Part shown: positions 10,423 to 22,300 of the stretch, piece after piece
Layout: each line of letters begins with the position of its first letter
Numbering within the stretch: position 1 is the first letter of the stretch
Program-made: the position numbers and the translations under genes
Notes under the pieces: generated by a model
The model's input: the letters and a program-made list of their open reading frames with translations, nothing else
What the model was told of the DNA's origin: nothing
Database searches by the model: none
Assembly (NCBI GenBank): GCA_032717465.1
Contig: JAVRFU010003718.1
Location: 2,415,389 to 2,479,388 of the forward strand
Length of the DNA: 64,000 bases
Reading direction: 5' to 3'
Origin: Coenobita brevimanus
Lineage: Eukaryota; Arthropoda; Malacostraca; Decapoda; Coenobitidae

Positions 10423-11699
10423 ATTTGACTTGTAGGCCTACTGTGTCATTACCCTTGTATATGTTCACTAATATATATATATATATATATATATTTCAGA
10501 TTTAGGTATAGTACTGTATTGATTGCAGTATTGTACAGTATACAGTACTCTCTCCAAACACAGTTGTAATACCGTACCATAAGTGGCGATAAGTGTTCAC
10601 CAATATATTTAAAGTACTGAGTGGGTAGGTTTTTGATTATTCGGCAAATCTAATTTCTCGGCATCATCCTGGTCCCATAGATGCCGAATAATGGGACTTA
10701 TACTGTATTATGCCCTTTTTCTCTGTCTGTTTTGCCTGTGGACTGGGCTGGCTGTAAGGGGTGATGGGGAGGCCAGGTTAAATGAAACAAACTTTATTGA
10801 ATGTTATTTACAATTCAACATTGTTATCATCGTCATCATCCAGATCTGATTTACCACCTAAAGATGTAGGTACATTCCAGGGAGCCAGAAAAATATCTGG
10901 AACGACAGCAGAGTCCCAATTTCGGGCAGAGGGAAGTAACCATCGTGCAATAACACAAAGATTTAATTTTTCTGTTAATTATTCACCAGCATGTTAATAT
11001 CTCTCAGTTGCACGGAAGAAACAGAGTGGGAAGTGGGTGCATTTAGCTAGTGGATTTCCACGTAGGTTCATTTGTTTACAACTCCTGTGTTGTACTTTTG
11101 TTGGTCGCTGGTAGAGTTCTTTAATCTAAGCCGACCCACATGACCCACGTCCCATACCAGCTGCTGCCTGCCTAAGCTGTTGTGTTAACTGTTGTTGTGT
11201 GGAGAAGCATTTATTTATTTATTCCCTTGCCCTTCATTTCATATAATAACTGAGTGTGCAGTTCCGCACTAACTTTATTGTGTGGTGTGGGAGCTTAATG
11301 CGAACAAGAGTAAGATTTGGACAGTCAGATAAAATGTGTTAGGTGTTACATGATGTGGGTAGTGTCTTTGTTGGACAGTGATTGAAAAACTAAAAATGCT
11401 AATGATGAGGGGGCAGTGAAATTCAAGTTTTCACATTAAGTGCAGCGAGTGTGAAAAGGGCTTTGTGACCGATGCTGGTTATTAACTGACCGACTCAGGG
11501 CCAGAAAATGTGGTTTGTTCGGTATGTGACGAGTCTACGTCTTGGTATAAGAAGTTAGGTAAGATAATTGTCAGCTCATTTCTTGTGAACTATACTTTCA
11601 TAGAAATTATGCTGCTTGGCTGACTTGTTCAAAAATAGTTTCACAGTTTAGTGGCAAGCATAGGGGTAGATAAGAGGTTTTCAGGGCAAAATCTGAGTC

Positions 11700-12156
11700 T
11701 CAGAGACATTTACTTGACAACCTTAATAATGTGCAGAGGAAGACTATGATACTTAAGGTGGCAAATCAGATGAAGAGGGAATATTGGGATATCAGTGTGT
11801 GAAGAATGTTGAAGGAGTGGTGGGCATAGGATATTCGTGCTGTATGAAGACTCTACTGTACCAACTGGTTGTTGAATGATGAGTTTGGGACAGGGAAGGT
11901 TTGGAGCCAGCAGATCCAGCGTTTGGCTGTTGGCCTTTGCTTGATGCTGCTACTGTGAGCAGGGCAATAGAAGGGATGCAGGTGGGGAAGGCAGCAACTG
12001 TGTCTGGGTTGACTGCTGAAATGGAGAAGGCCTCATGAGATATAGGAGTGAAGATAGTTACAGGTTTTATAAATATGATTATTTATGAGTGTGTTTTTCC
12101 AGATAATTGGCTGAATAGTGTAATTGTATATGTGGGCAAGAGAAGTGTGACAAGGC
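11700..12156 (+). pseudogene. Decayed LINE RT fragment (copy in arm 2)
   Basis: Same fragment as 1269-1770 on the opposite strand. Readable pieces include a LDNLNNVQRKTMILKVANQM block around 11715-11775, followed by short blocks ending near the KVCFPDNW-like region. Many frame breaks. Confidence 0.5.
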
Positions 12157-12187
12157 AAATGGTTTCCTGTACACCAGGAAACCATTT

Positions 12188-12690
12188 ACTATGCTGGGTG
12201 GTAATCATATAAGCAAATGATGGCACCTGGTGATTTAGTGGGTAATTAAGGCACTCCATTTGGATTGAGGCAGTGCAGGTTTATATGAGATGGGTGGTTG
12301 GGGTTTAATGCTCAAGTAATGCCACTGAGGGATGAGTGAGGCTGCTGACTCTCATCTTAAATGTCAGGTCCAACTTGCCTAGCCCCGGGCACTTACGCTC
12401 CTCATGGGGCAACACAGGATTCAGTGTTGATGATGATGTACAAGGGGAATGGTGATGATCTGGAAAGAGGATATTATAGAGGCATAAAGATTTTGGAACA
12501 GATGTGAAAAATGCCTTTGTTTATGAGTGAGATAATTTTGATGAAAAAGTGATAATTTTAACGTGCCGTGTACGATAATATGGGTTTGGGAATCTGGCAC
12601 CACTGCTCAGCAGGAGACTGCTAGCTTCCCTCTTCCAACACAACATTACCACCGATAGATGAGTGTTATACATGTTTCATATGTTTAATG
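12188..12690. other. Conserved non-coding part of the duplicated unit
   Basis: No gene is supported. The stretch is kept almost unchanged in all three copies of the unit (739-1237, here, and 18766-19270). A 60-codon frame on the minus strand (12421-12603) recurs at 822-1004 but has no recognisable domain. Confidence 0.5.
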
Positions 12691-12694
12691 AATG

Positions 12695-13870
12695 TCTATC
12701 TATCTATCTATAGCCCGACGGCCTAATCCCGCAAAGGGTGGCCGCACACAAAATGCCTCCAAGTCGCTCTGTCACCCACCATTTGACTACCCTCCCCCCA
12801 ACTCACCCTCCCCTCCCTCATATATCTCTCATCTCCATCCCTCCACCTCATCCTAGCTTTCCCCTCCCTCTCCCTCCCTCCACCTCACCTACATACATCC
12901 TCTTAGTCATTCTCCATTCTCTTCACATGTCCAAACCACCTCAGGTTATTTCTCCTAATCTTCTCAACCACATCCACATCCACCCCACAACGTTCCTTCA
13001 CTTCTTCATTCATCAACCTGTCCCTCCACGTCACTGCACATACTCCTCTCAAGTAACTCATTTCCACTGCTCTGACTCTTGACTTGTTCCCCTTTTGCAA
13101 GATCCACGCCTTGCTTCCATACGTCAGGGTAGGGATCACAATACTATCATGGAGTGACTTCTTAACTTCCATACTCACCTCCCTATTTCTCATCACTGCT
13201 TTCAGTGTACCAACAACCTGCCTTCCCTGCTGTACCATTTCATGCACTTCATTCCCCAAAGTTCCATCCTTACTCATCACTTTACCCAAGTACTTGAATG
13301 CACTCACATTCTCCATATCCTCACCATCCAACCTCACTGCATACTCTGTGACTTCATTCCTCTCAAACACCATAACTTTACTTTTGTTTACATTAACTTT
13401 CCAATTCCTCTTCCTACACATTGTCCCAAATTCATTCACCAAATCTTGCAACTCCCATTCATCCTCACTCGACATACTGCATCATCAGCAATGAGCAACA
13501 CCGGAATCTTCCAAATCTCACCCTCATTCATTAGAGCCACCCCCACATCCACCGGCCTACCTTGCATCTCCTTTACAACCCCATCCATGTATATATTAAA
13601 CAGCCATGGAGACATCACAGAACTGTTTTAGTCCCACATTGATATTAAAGAACTCACTCAGCTCACCATCCACTCGCACCGTTGCCCTAGCTCCCACGTT
13701 CATACTCTTCACAGCACTCAATAATTTCCCCTCCACTCCATATATTCTTAATACCTTCCACATACCTTGCCTATCTATTCTGTCATAAGCTTTTTCCAAG
13801 TCCATGAAGGCAGCATACACTTTCTTTCTCTTCTCTAGATACTTCTCCACTAAACATCTTAGAACAAATA
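12695..13870 (-). pseudogene. RTE-clade LINE copy R3 (subfamily A), 5'-truncated
   Basis: The tail (ATAG)n lies at 12695-12711 on the minus strand. Codes for part of the RT and the C-terminus: AAFMDLEKAYDRIDR, then after a frame break PVLLIADDAV, and the FKYLG..MSKDGTLG block (12903-13475). The catalytic motif reads IADD where the intact copy has FGDD. Frameshifts near 13480 and 13620. The 5' end at 13870 abuts a different LINE. R1 is its mirror copy; the R5 fragment shares the same insertion point in the third copy of the unit. Confidence 0.85.
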
Positions 13871-13979
13871 GCTTGGTCTCTACGAAGCACATAATATCGG
13901 TCTCATTTACCGTCAAGAAATTGTTGATTTCCAGCATTGCTGAGGTTAAGCCATTTATGTTAGCATATGCCACATTCAA
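13596..13979 (-). pseudogene. Chimeric frame: jockey-like endonuclease start fused to RTE reverse transcriptase
   Basis: One uninterrupted frame of 127 codons starts MNVAYANINGLTSAMLEINN.. and continues to MCFVETKL, the first strand and catalytic-Glu block of an APE endonuclease of a jockey-like LINE. At about 13870 it passes in frame into VLRCLVEKYLEKRKKVYAAF of the RTE copy R3. The fusion results from a 5'-truncated RTE joining the other LINE. Probably not functional, but the junction is in frame. Confidence 0.65.
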
Positions 13980-13985
13980 TCATTT

Positions 13986-14074
13986 TACGTTGTTTTTTAT
14001 TCTGTCGTTCTGCCTTCATAATGTGTATGTATGTATGTGTGCATGCACGCTTGTGTGGAGAGAGGTGGGTGATG
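13986..14074. other. Short spacer with (TG/TATG) microsatellite
   Basis: Contains TGTATGTATGTATGTGTGCA at about 14022-14041; no gene. Confidence 0.5.
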
Positions 14075-14385
14075 ATGATGATGGTGGTGGTTTTAATGTG
14101 GTATATTATGCCCTTTTTCTCTGTCTGTTTTGCCTGTGGACTGGGCTGGCTGTAAGGGGTGATGGGGAGGCCAGGTTAAATGAAACAAACTTTATTGAAT
14201 GTTATTTACAATTGAACATTGTTATCATCATCATCATCTAGATCTGTTTTACCACCTAAAGATGTAGGTACATTCCAGAGAGCCATAAAAATATCTCGAA
14301 CAATAGCAGAGTCCCAATTTCGGGCAGGGGGAAGTAACCATCGTGGAATAACACAAAGATTTAATTTTTCTCTTAATTATTCACC
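14075..14385. repeat. Third copy of the duplicated unit, left piece
   Basis: Matches 10700-10990, but lacks the Tigger-like insertion: GGTATATTATGCCC at about 14100 is the empty TA site. Contains the unidentified coding tail on the minus strand (ending DNNVQL) with its poly(A) signal. Cut at 14385 by RTE copy R4; the unit resumes at about 17568. Confidence 0.8.
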
Positions 14386-17300
14386 CCCCCTGGGGGTAGG
14401 GGGGTTTTCAAGAATACTCCCCCAGTATCCCTGCTTGTCGTAAAAGGCGACTAAAAGGGTTGGCGGAGGGTTAGTGCCCCTCCCCGGAAAACAACTAATA
14501 AAAAAACAAACAAGAAGCCTTGGACAAGGACTGACCAAACGATGACGACCAGGCAGGACCGGACAAAGGACTTGGTAATGAGTACATGGAATATAAGAGG
14601 AGCGAATGATGAGGTGAAAGAGAGAGAGGTGCAGGTGCTTGAGGGTGCAAAAGTGGATGTATGTGGAATTACTGAATTGAAATGGAAAGGAGAAAGTGTG
14701 AGAGAATGGGAGTATGGATGGGGTATATGTGCAGGAGTAGGTGAGAATGAGAGGGCAAAGGAAGGAGTATGTGTAGTTGTGAGTAAAAGATGGAAGAGGA
14801 GCATAAGACAGTATGGAACAGTTGGGTCAAGGATTGTGTGGGTAAAGTTGAAAGTTGGAATACAAATGTGGGCGATTGTGTGTGTGTATGCGCAACGCAA
14901 GATCGTGCTAGAAGAGTGAGAGAAGAGTTCTGGACAAATGTGGAAGTGTGCATGGAAAAGTTTGGAAGGAATGAGAGAGTGTTTTTGATAGGTGATATGA
15001 ATGGTAAAGTTGGTAATGTGAAGGTGGGTGGAATAGTTGGTGAGTGGGGTGTGCCTGCCGAGATAGATGAGAATGGGAGTGCGTTAGTGGACATTTGTGC
15101 TGGGAGGGGGTTGGTGATAGCCAATACCCTCTTCAGGCATAAAATGATCCACAGGTATACATGGCGAGTGATGAGAAGGGTAGGGGGTGAACTGAATGAA
15201 AGGAAGGCAATGATTGATTATGTGTGTGTGGATGAAAGGATGCGAAGATGTGTAAAGGATGCAAGAGTGTATAGAGGTTGGGGGAGTGGACTTTCTGACC
15301 ACTACTTGGTGGTGGCCAGAATTAGGATGCAAGTGAGATGGAGGAATAGAAGAAGGGAAAGACGAGAGGAAGGAGTAGTTGCAAGGAGAGTGGAAAGGTT
15401 ACAAGAGGATGAGAAAAAGGCAGAGTATAAGAGAGAAGTGGAGGAATGATTGGGCAAATATGAATTGGAGCAGATGGGAGACGTGGAAGGTGTGTGTAAG
15501 ATATTTACAGAAGAAATATGTACAGCATGTGATGTGGTGTGTGGAAGGAAGAGAAGGAGGAGCCCCCCGCAAGGAACAGCGTGGTGGACTGAAGAGGTGA
15601 AACAGGCTGTGGCACAAAAGAAGAAAGCATACAATGAATGGGTGAGAAATAGGGGCGTGGAAGAAGTTGAGAGGCGGAAGAGAGAGTTATATGTGGAAAG
15701 GAAGAGAGAGGTGAAAAGATTAGTAAGAGAGAGTAAGAAGAGAGTGGATGAGGGAAGGAATTTGAGTGTAAAGTGGAGGGACTGTAAGAAAATGTTCTTG
15801 AGAGAAGTGAAAAGAGTAAGACAGGGTGGAAGTGAAGTTAGCAGGGGAGTGAAAGATAAAAATGGTAGATTACTAGTGGAGAAGGGAGAAAAAGTGAGCA
15901 GATGGAGAGAACACTTTAAGGAATTGTTGAATGTAGAGGATGGAAGTAATGCGAGTATAAGTGGCTGGGGAATGGCTGGGAGAAGGAGGGAGGTGAGAAG
16001 ACAGGAAGAAATCAGTAGGATAGAAGTTGCGGAAGCAATGAAGAAAGTTAAATCAGGGAAAGCCCCAGGAATTGATGGAGTGTGTGGTGAAGTGCTGAAG
16101 CATCTGGCAGAGATAGTAGTAGAATGGATGTGGAAGATGTGCAGATTGGCCTGGGAGGAAGGTAGAGTCCCAGAGGATTGGAAGTCAGGTATAATTATTC
16201 CCTTGTACAAAGGAAAAGGGGAAAAAGAAGTGTGTGGTAATCATAGGGACATTTGTCTTCTTAGTATAATAGGAAAAGTGTATGGTAGGATACTTATATA
16301 CAGAGTTAGAGAAAGAACAGAGAAATTAGTTGGAGAAGAACAGGGAGGCTTTAGGAAGGGAAGAGGTTGTGTAGATCAGATATTCATTCTTAGATCTTTA
16401 GTGGAAAAGTTTCTAGAGAAGGGAAAGAAGTTGTATGCGGCTTTCATGGATTTGGAGAAAGCATATGACAGGGTGGATAGACAAGGATTGTGGAAAGTGT
16501 TAAGAATATATGGAGTAGATGGGAAGTTGTTGAATGCTGTGAAGAGTATGTACGATGGTGCTAAGGCTGCAGTGCGTGTGGATGGTGAACTAAGTGAATT
16601 TTTCTCTTTGAAAGTTGGTTTGAAACAGGGATGTGTCATGTCTCCATGGTTGTTCAACCTGTACATGGATGGGGTAATAAAAGAGGTACAAGGTAGGGTA
16701 GTGGATGTTGGAGTGGCCCTGGTGAGAGAGGATTGTGTTTGGAAACTCCCTGTACTGTTGTTTGCAGATGATACTGTGTTGTTGAGTGAAGACGAAGGGG
16801 AGCTGCAAGGCTTGGTGGATGAGTTTGAGAGAGTATGTGAGAAACGGAACCTAAAGGTGAATGTAGGGAAGAGTAAAGTGATAGTCTTTGAGAGAGGTGA
16901 AGGTAGTGAATGTACAACGAGGTTAGATGGTGAGGAATTGGAAAATGTGAGTACGTTTAAGTACTTGGGTAGTGTGATGAGTAAGGATGGAGGTTTGGAG
17001 GGTGAAGTGCTTGAAAGGGTACAGCAGGGAAGAAAGGTTGCTGGTTCTTTGAGAGCAGTGATAAGAAACAGGGAAGTGAGCATGGAAGTGAAAAAGTTAC
17101 TACATGACAGTATTGTGATACCAACTCTAACGTACGGAAGTGAATCTTGGACATTGTTGGAAGGACACAAGTCAAGAGTGAGAGCATTGGAAATGAGTTA
17201 TTTAAGAGGAGCCTGTGTAGTCACGTGTAGAGACGGGCTGACGAATGAGGATATAAAGGAGCTTTGTGGTGTGGATGTGGATGTGATAGGAAGCGTTATG

Positions 17301-17564
17301 AGGAACACACTGAGGTGGTTTGGCCATGTGGAGAGGATGGAGGGTGAAAGACTGACGAAGAGAGTTTATATGAGTGAGGTGGAGGGGGGAAGAGGGAGGG
17401 GGAGGCCGAGGATGAGATGGAGGGATGGAGTGGAGAGGTATATGAGAGGGGGGTGGTGTGAGTTGGGAGCAGGGCAGTGAAATGGCGGGGGACAGGGCGA
17501 CTTGGAGGCGATTTGTTTGTGGGCACCCCAAATGGGATTGAGGCGTCTGGCAATAGATAGATAG
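14386..17564 (+). pseudogene. RTE-clade LINE copy R4 (subfamily B), full length but broken
   Basis: Complete from the CCCCCTGGGGGTAGGGGGG 5' end to the (ATAG)n tail. The ATG is at 14542. Endonuclease motifs TWNIRG and GDMNGKVG are visible; the RT half has YDRVDR, GLKQGCVMSPWLFNLYMDG and LLFADDTVLL. It is disabled by a 1-nt loss near 14897, a nonsense codon at 15447-15449 (CGA in relatives, TGA here, a CpG-type change), a 9-nt deletion near 15751 and an indel near 17445 that truncates the last residues. Otherwise one frame runs 15450-17480. It sits in the third copy of the duplicated unit; compared with the intact sequence at about 10985-10995, 6 bp of host (AGCATG) are missing and there is no target-site duplication. 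Confidence 0.9.
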
Positions 17565-17567
17565 ATT

Positions 17568-19274
17568 TTAATATCTCTCAGTTGCACGGAAGAAACAGAG
17601 TGGGAAGTGGGTGCATTTAGCTAGTGGATTTCTACGTAGGTTCATTTGTTTACAACTCCTGTGTTGTACTTTTGTTGGTCGCTGGTAGAGTTGTTTAATC
17701 TAAGCCGACCCACATGACCCACGTCCCATACCAGCTGCTGCCTGCCTAAGCTGTTGTGTTAACTGTTGTTGTGTGGAGAAGCATTTATTTATTTATTTCC
17801 TTGCCCTTCATTTCATATAATAGTTGAGTGTGCAGTTCCGCACTAACTTTATTGTGTGGTGTGGGAGCTTAATGCGAACAAGAGTAAGATTTGGACAGTC
17901 AGATAAAATGCGATAGGTGTTACATGATGTGGGTAGTGTCTTTGTTGGACAGTGATTGAAAAACAAAAAATGCTAATGATGAGGGGGCAGTGAAATTCAA
18001 GTTTTCACATTAAGTGCAGCAAGTGTGAAAAGGGCTTTGTGACCGATGCTGGTTATTAACTGACCGACTCAGGGCCAGAAAATGTGGTTTGTTCGGTATG
18101 TGACGAGTCTACGTCTTGGTATAAGAAGTTAGGTAAGATAATTGTCAGCTCATTTCTTGTGAACTATACTTTCATACAAATTATGCTGCTTGGCTGACTT
18201 GTTCAAAAATAGTTTCACAGTTTAGTGCTAAGCATAGGGCTAGATAAGAGGTTTTCAGGGCAAAATCTGAGTCTTAGAGACATTTACTTGACAACCTTAA
18301 TAATGTGCAGAGGAAGACTATGATACTTAAGGTAGCAAATCAGATGAAGAGGGACTATTGGGATATCAGTGTGTGAAGAATGTTGAAAGAAAGTTAGTGG
18401 TGGGCAGTGAGGGTATTCAAGATGCGTGGAGAGAGCATTACAACGGGTTGTTGAATGATGAGTTTGGGACAGGGAAGGTTTGAAGCCAGCAGATCCAGCG
18501 TTTGGCTGTTGGCCTTTGATTGATGCTGCTACTGTGAGCAGGGCAATAGGAGGGATGCAGGTGGGGAAGGCAGCAACTGTGTCTGGGTTGACTGCTGAAA
18601 TGGAGAAGGCCTCATGAGATATAGGAGTGAAGATAGTTACCGGTTTTATAAATATGATTATTTATGAGTGTGTTTTCCCAGATAATTGGCTGAATAGTAT
18701 AATTGTATATGTGGACAAGAGAAGTGTGACAAGCCAAATGGTTTCCTGTACACCTGGAAACCATCTACTATGGTGGGTGGTAATCATATAAGCAAATGAT
18801 GGCACCTGGTGATTTAGTGGGTAATTAAGGCACTCCATTTGGATTGAGGCAGTGCAGGTTTATATCAGATGGGTGGTTGGGGTTTATTGCTCAAGTAATG
18901 CCGCTCAGGGATGAGTGAGGCTGCTGACTCTCATCTTAAATGTCAGGTCCAACTTGCCTAGGCCCTGGTACTTTCGCTCCTCATGGGGCAACACAGGATT
19001 CAGTGTTGATGATCATGTACAAGGGGAATGGTGATGATCTGGTAAGAGGATTATATAGAGGCATAAAGATTTTGGAACAGATGTGAAGAAATGCCTTTGT
19101 TTATGAGTGAGATAATTTTGATCCAAAAGTGATAATTTTAACGTGCCGTGTACGATAATATGGGTTTGGGAATCTGGCAACACTGCTCAGCAGGAGACTG
19201 CTAGCTTCCCTCTTCCAACACAACATTATCACCGATAGATGAGTGTTATGCATGTTTCATATGTTTAATTAATG
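17568..19274. repeat. Third copy of the duplicated unit, right piece
   Basis: Continues the unit from 14385 and matches 10995-12694. Contains the decayed LINE RT fragment (plus, about 18240-18734, including a DAWREHYNGLLNDEFGTGKV block near 18430) and a degraded copy of the hairpin (about 18735-18765). No intact gene. Confidence 0.85.
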
Positions 19275-20314
19275 CCTATCTATCTATCTATAGCCCTACG
19301 TCCTAATCCCTGGCCGCAGACAAAACGCCTGCAAGTCGCTCTGTCACCCACCATTTGACTACCCTCCCCCAACTCACCCTCCCCTCCCTCATATATCTCT
19401 CAACTCCATCCCTCCACCTCATCCTCGGTCTACCCCTCCCTCTCCCTCCCTCCACCTCACCTACATACACCCTCTTAGTCATTCTCCATTCTCTTCACAT
19501 ATCCAAACCACCTGAGGTTATTTCTCCAAATCTCAACCACATCCACATCCACCCCACAACGTTCCTTCACTTCTTCATTCGTCAACCTGTCCCTCCACGT
19601 CACTGCACATACTCCTCTCAAGTAACTCATTTCCACTGCTCTTACTCTTGACTTGTTCCCCTTTTGCAAGATCCATGCCTTGCTTCCATACGTCAGGGTA
19701 GGGATCACAATACTGTCATGGAGTGACTTCTTAACTTCCATACTCACCTCCCTATTTCTCATCACTGCTTTCAGTGTACCAACAACCTGCCTTCCCTGCT
19801 GTACCCTTTCACGCACTTCATTCCCCAAAGTTCCATCCTTACTCATCACACTACCCAAGTACTTGAATGCACTCACATTCTCCATATCCTCACCATCCAA
19901 CCTCACTGGACACTCTGTGACTTCATTCCTCTCAAACACCATAACTTTACCTTTGTTTACATTAACTTTCCAATTCCTCCTCCTACACATTGTCCCAAAT
20001 TCATTCACCAAATCTTGCAACTCCCATTCATCCTCACTCAACATACTGCATCATCAGCAAACAGCAACACCGGAATCTTCCAAATCTCACCCTCATTCAT
20101 TAGAGCCACCCCCACATCCACTGCCCTACCTTGCACCTCCTTTACAACCCCATCCATGTATATATTAAACAGGCATGGGGACATCACACAAGTGTTTCAG
20201 TCCCACATTGACATTAAAGAACTCACTCAGCTCACAATCCAGTGGCACTGTAGCCCAAGCTCCCTCATACATACTCTTCACAGCACTCCACAATTTCCCC
20301 TCCACTCCATATAC
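19275..20314 (-). pseudogene. RTE-clade LINE copy R5 (subfamily A), 5'-truncated
   Basis: The (ATAG)n tail at 19275-19292 is followed (minus strand) by a frame 19475-20044 with FKYLGSVMSKDGTLG, RVQQGR and LTYGSKAW, and by RT pieces further right. Frameshifts near 20045 and 20195. It occupies the same position in the repeat unit as R1 and R3, so the insertion predates unit duplication. The right end at 20314 abuts a probable LTR. Confidence 0.85.
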
Positions 20315-20697
20315 TGTAATATGATCAGTACCTGATGGATCATTTCATCACTATCTTTGTTTATACTGGTTAACAAAGGGTGGGAATGGGGGACGAGAGG
20401 ATAAAAGGGGCGTACGGTGGAGACAGGAACCCAGAGAGATGAATGGTGGAGATGGGAACAAGATTGTATAAGAAAAGACATCTTTTAAGAGATGCTGTTG
20501 ACTATACTTATTTGTAACATTATAATATCGGACTTAAGTATATATACAATAACACATAACACATTGTAGGAGTTCTTTCATTTTCATGCCTTTCCCATAT
20601 GTTGTTGATAAAACCACAGTATCACACATTAAATACTTTTATATATTTACTCCCACTGGTTCTGATAGTGTATAACGACAATCATGACACTATAACA
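20315..20697 (-). mobile_element. Probable LTR of a retrotransposon
   Basis: Read on the minus strand the segment begins TGTTATAGTGTCATG and ends ..GATCATATTACA, giving TG..CA ends with matching terminal heptamers (TGTTATA against TGTAATA). A TATATA-type box lies near 20545. Upstream on the same strand a short frame (20700-20889) could be the 3' end of an internal region. No second LTR is visible, so a solo or truncated LTR is likely. Moderate to low certainty. Confidence 0.4.
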
Positions 20698-20842
20698 TCG
20701 CCAGCTTTGGTCGTTCCGCATCTGTCCAACAACGCTTTCAGTGTGGTTGGGGTAATGGTATTGGATGTGGGGTGCTCGATCCTCCAGTCGCTCACTGGCC
20801 GCTACTTCGGCTAATGCGTGGGAGAAAATTACTGTTTTTGGG

Positions 20843-21486
20843 TGTACTGTGGCAAGACTGAACCTATCTAATGCCATGTACTGTGGCAAGACTGAAACGA
20901 TCTAATGCCATGTACTGTGGCGAGACTGAAACGATCTAATGCCATGTACTGTGGCGAGACTGAAACGATCTAATGCCATGTACTGTGGCGAGACTGAAAC
21001 GATCTAATGCCATGTACTGTGGCGAGACTGAAACGATCTAATGCCATGTACTGTGGCGAGACTGAAACGATCTAATGCCATGTACTGTGGCGAGACTGAA
21101 ACGATCTAATGCCATGTACTGTGGCGAGACTGAAACGATCTAATGCCATGTACTGTGGCGAGACTGAAACGATCTAATGCCATGTACTGTGGCGAGACTG
21201 AAACGATCTAATGCCATGTACTGTGGCGAGACTGAAACGATCTAATGCCATGTACTGTGGCGAGACTGAAACGATCTAATGCCATGTACTGTGGCGAGAC
21301 TGAAACGATCTAATGCCATGTACTGTGGCGAGACTGAAACGATCTAATGCCATGTACTGTGGCGAGACTGAAACGATCTAATGCCATGTACTGTGGCGAG
21401 ACTGAAACGATCTAATGCCATGTACTGTGGCGAGACTGAAACGATCTAATGCCATGTACTGTGACGAGACTGAAATGATCTAATGC
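20843..21486. repeat. 34-bp tandem satellite, about 19 copies
   Basis: The unit can be read TGTACTGTGGCGAGACTGAA followed by ACGATCTAATGCCA. The copies are contiguous with no spacers. The first two units carry CAAGACTG variants, and the last unit has two substitutions (GTGACGAG, GAAATGATC); the central units are essentially identical, as expected from recent unequal exchange or slippage. 34 is not a multiple of 3, so it is not an in-frame peptide repeat. Confidence 0.95.
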
Positions 21487-21727
21487 AGGGGTTCTTAATC
21501 TGGGGTCCGTGAAGGTCAGAATTATTGAGAACAATTTAGCGAGATTGCGTGATGCCGTTTGGCAACATTAACTTAAAAAAACATACAAAGAAACTCGTAG
21601 TCTTTAATAATTCTGGTGTTCATTGACACACGCCTACCCTCGTTTGGCAAAGCGAGCTATGGGTGCTGTGATTCCATTTGCAATTACATACCATTGCGAG
21701 TCGGATTTCAGCACTTGTTTCTACAGT
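21485..21727 (+). mobile_element. hAT transposon remnant (TIR-like end and dimerisation-domain piece)
   Basis: CAGGGGTTCTTAATCTGGGG at 21485 resembles a hAT terminal repeat. At about 21636-21727 one frame reads YPRLAKRAMGAVIPFAITYH then CESDFS, the conserved C-terminal dimerisation motif of hAT transposases (Phe-Ala-x-Thr-Tyr-x-Cys-Glu-Ser-x-Phe-Ser). Everything between is non-coding. A short dead fragment. Confidence 0.6.
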
Positions 21728-22300
21728 AAACCCTCATTATACGATGGGGTTCCGTTCCCGAAAACCCCATCGTAAAGCAATGCATCGTATAGCAATCCCA
21801 TTATAACATGGAGTCAATGGGGATACGTTCCCAGATGTGCCTAAACTCTCACCTACACACACCTTGGCACTCACATACATGAAATATCCTTATGTTTAAA
21901 CATTTAAAGTAACACATTAATAGTGAATAAAGAGAAAAAACATGAAAACTACAGTATACAGTAGATCTTACCTTTACTGAAGCAAGCAACGGTTGTTTAT
22001 GTGGTTCCTAGACAATTCGCCATGAAGTCGACAATTTGCCGTCATAATATGGACGTTCCCTGTCAGGACAATTCCCCGTCATTCTATAAACATACTTATT
22101 ACTGATTAACTGATACTTTAATAACTAATTCTCAGGGGGATCTATCAAAGTCTATTTTCATTCAGTAGCATTGGCTTTGGATATCATTTATAAGTTGCAC
22201 TTTTAGACAATATTTAACTTGTTTCTACATTGCTGTAGTTGTCTTTGAATTATGTTCTAGCATCACCCACAGCTGTTTTCATTAATTTCCATTGGTACTA
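21723..22300. mobile_element. Tigger-type terminal fragment and unassigned sequence
   Basis: TACAGTAAACCCTCATTATA at 21724 followed by GGGGTTCCGTTCCCG is a typical Tigger terminal sequence after a TA. The following 100 bp repeat parts of it (CCCCATCGTA). From about 21950 to 22300 I see nothing assignable. Confidence 0.45.

Larger units (their letters stand above)
10423..13423. repeat. Arm 2 of the 3.0 kb inverted duplication
   Basis: Reverse-complement partner of 1-3005 (see that entry). Reading left to right it holds the Tigger-like end (to 10705, then TA), the unidentified coding tail (minus, about 10806-10980), an unassigned stretch, the decayed LINE RT fragment (plus, about 11700-12156), the hairpin (about 12157-12187), an unassigned conserved stretch to about 12690, and the RTE copy R3. 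The intervening spacer between arms is 7.4 kb. Confidence 0.9.

Noticed and set aside
20843..21486. CRISPR-like array of 34-bp repeats
   Set aside because: The repeats are contiguous with no spacers, and the surroundings are eukaryotic TE sequence; it is a satellite.
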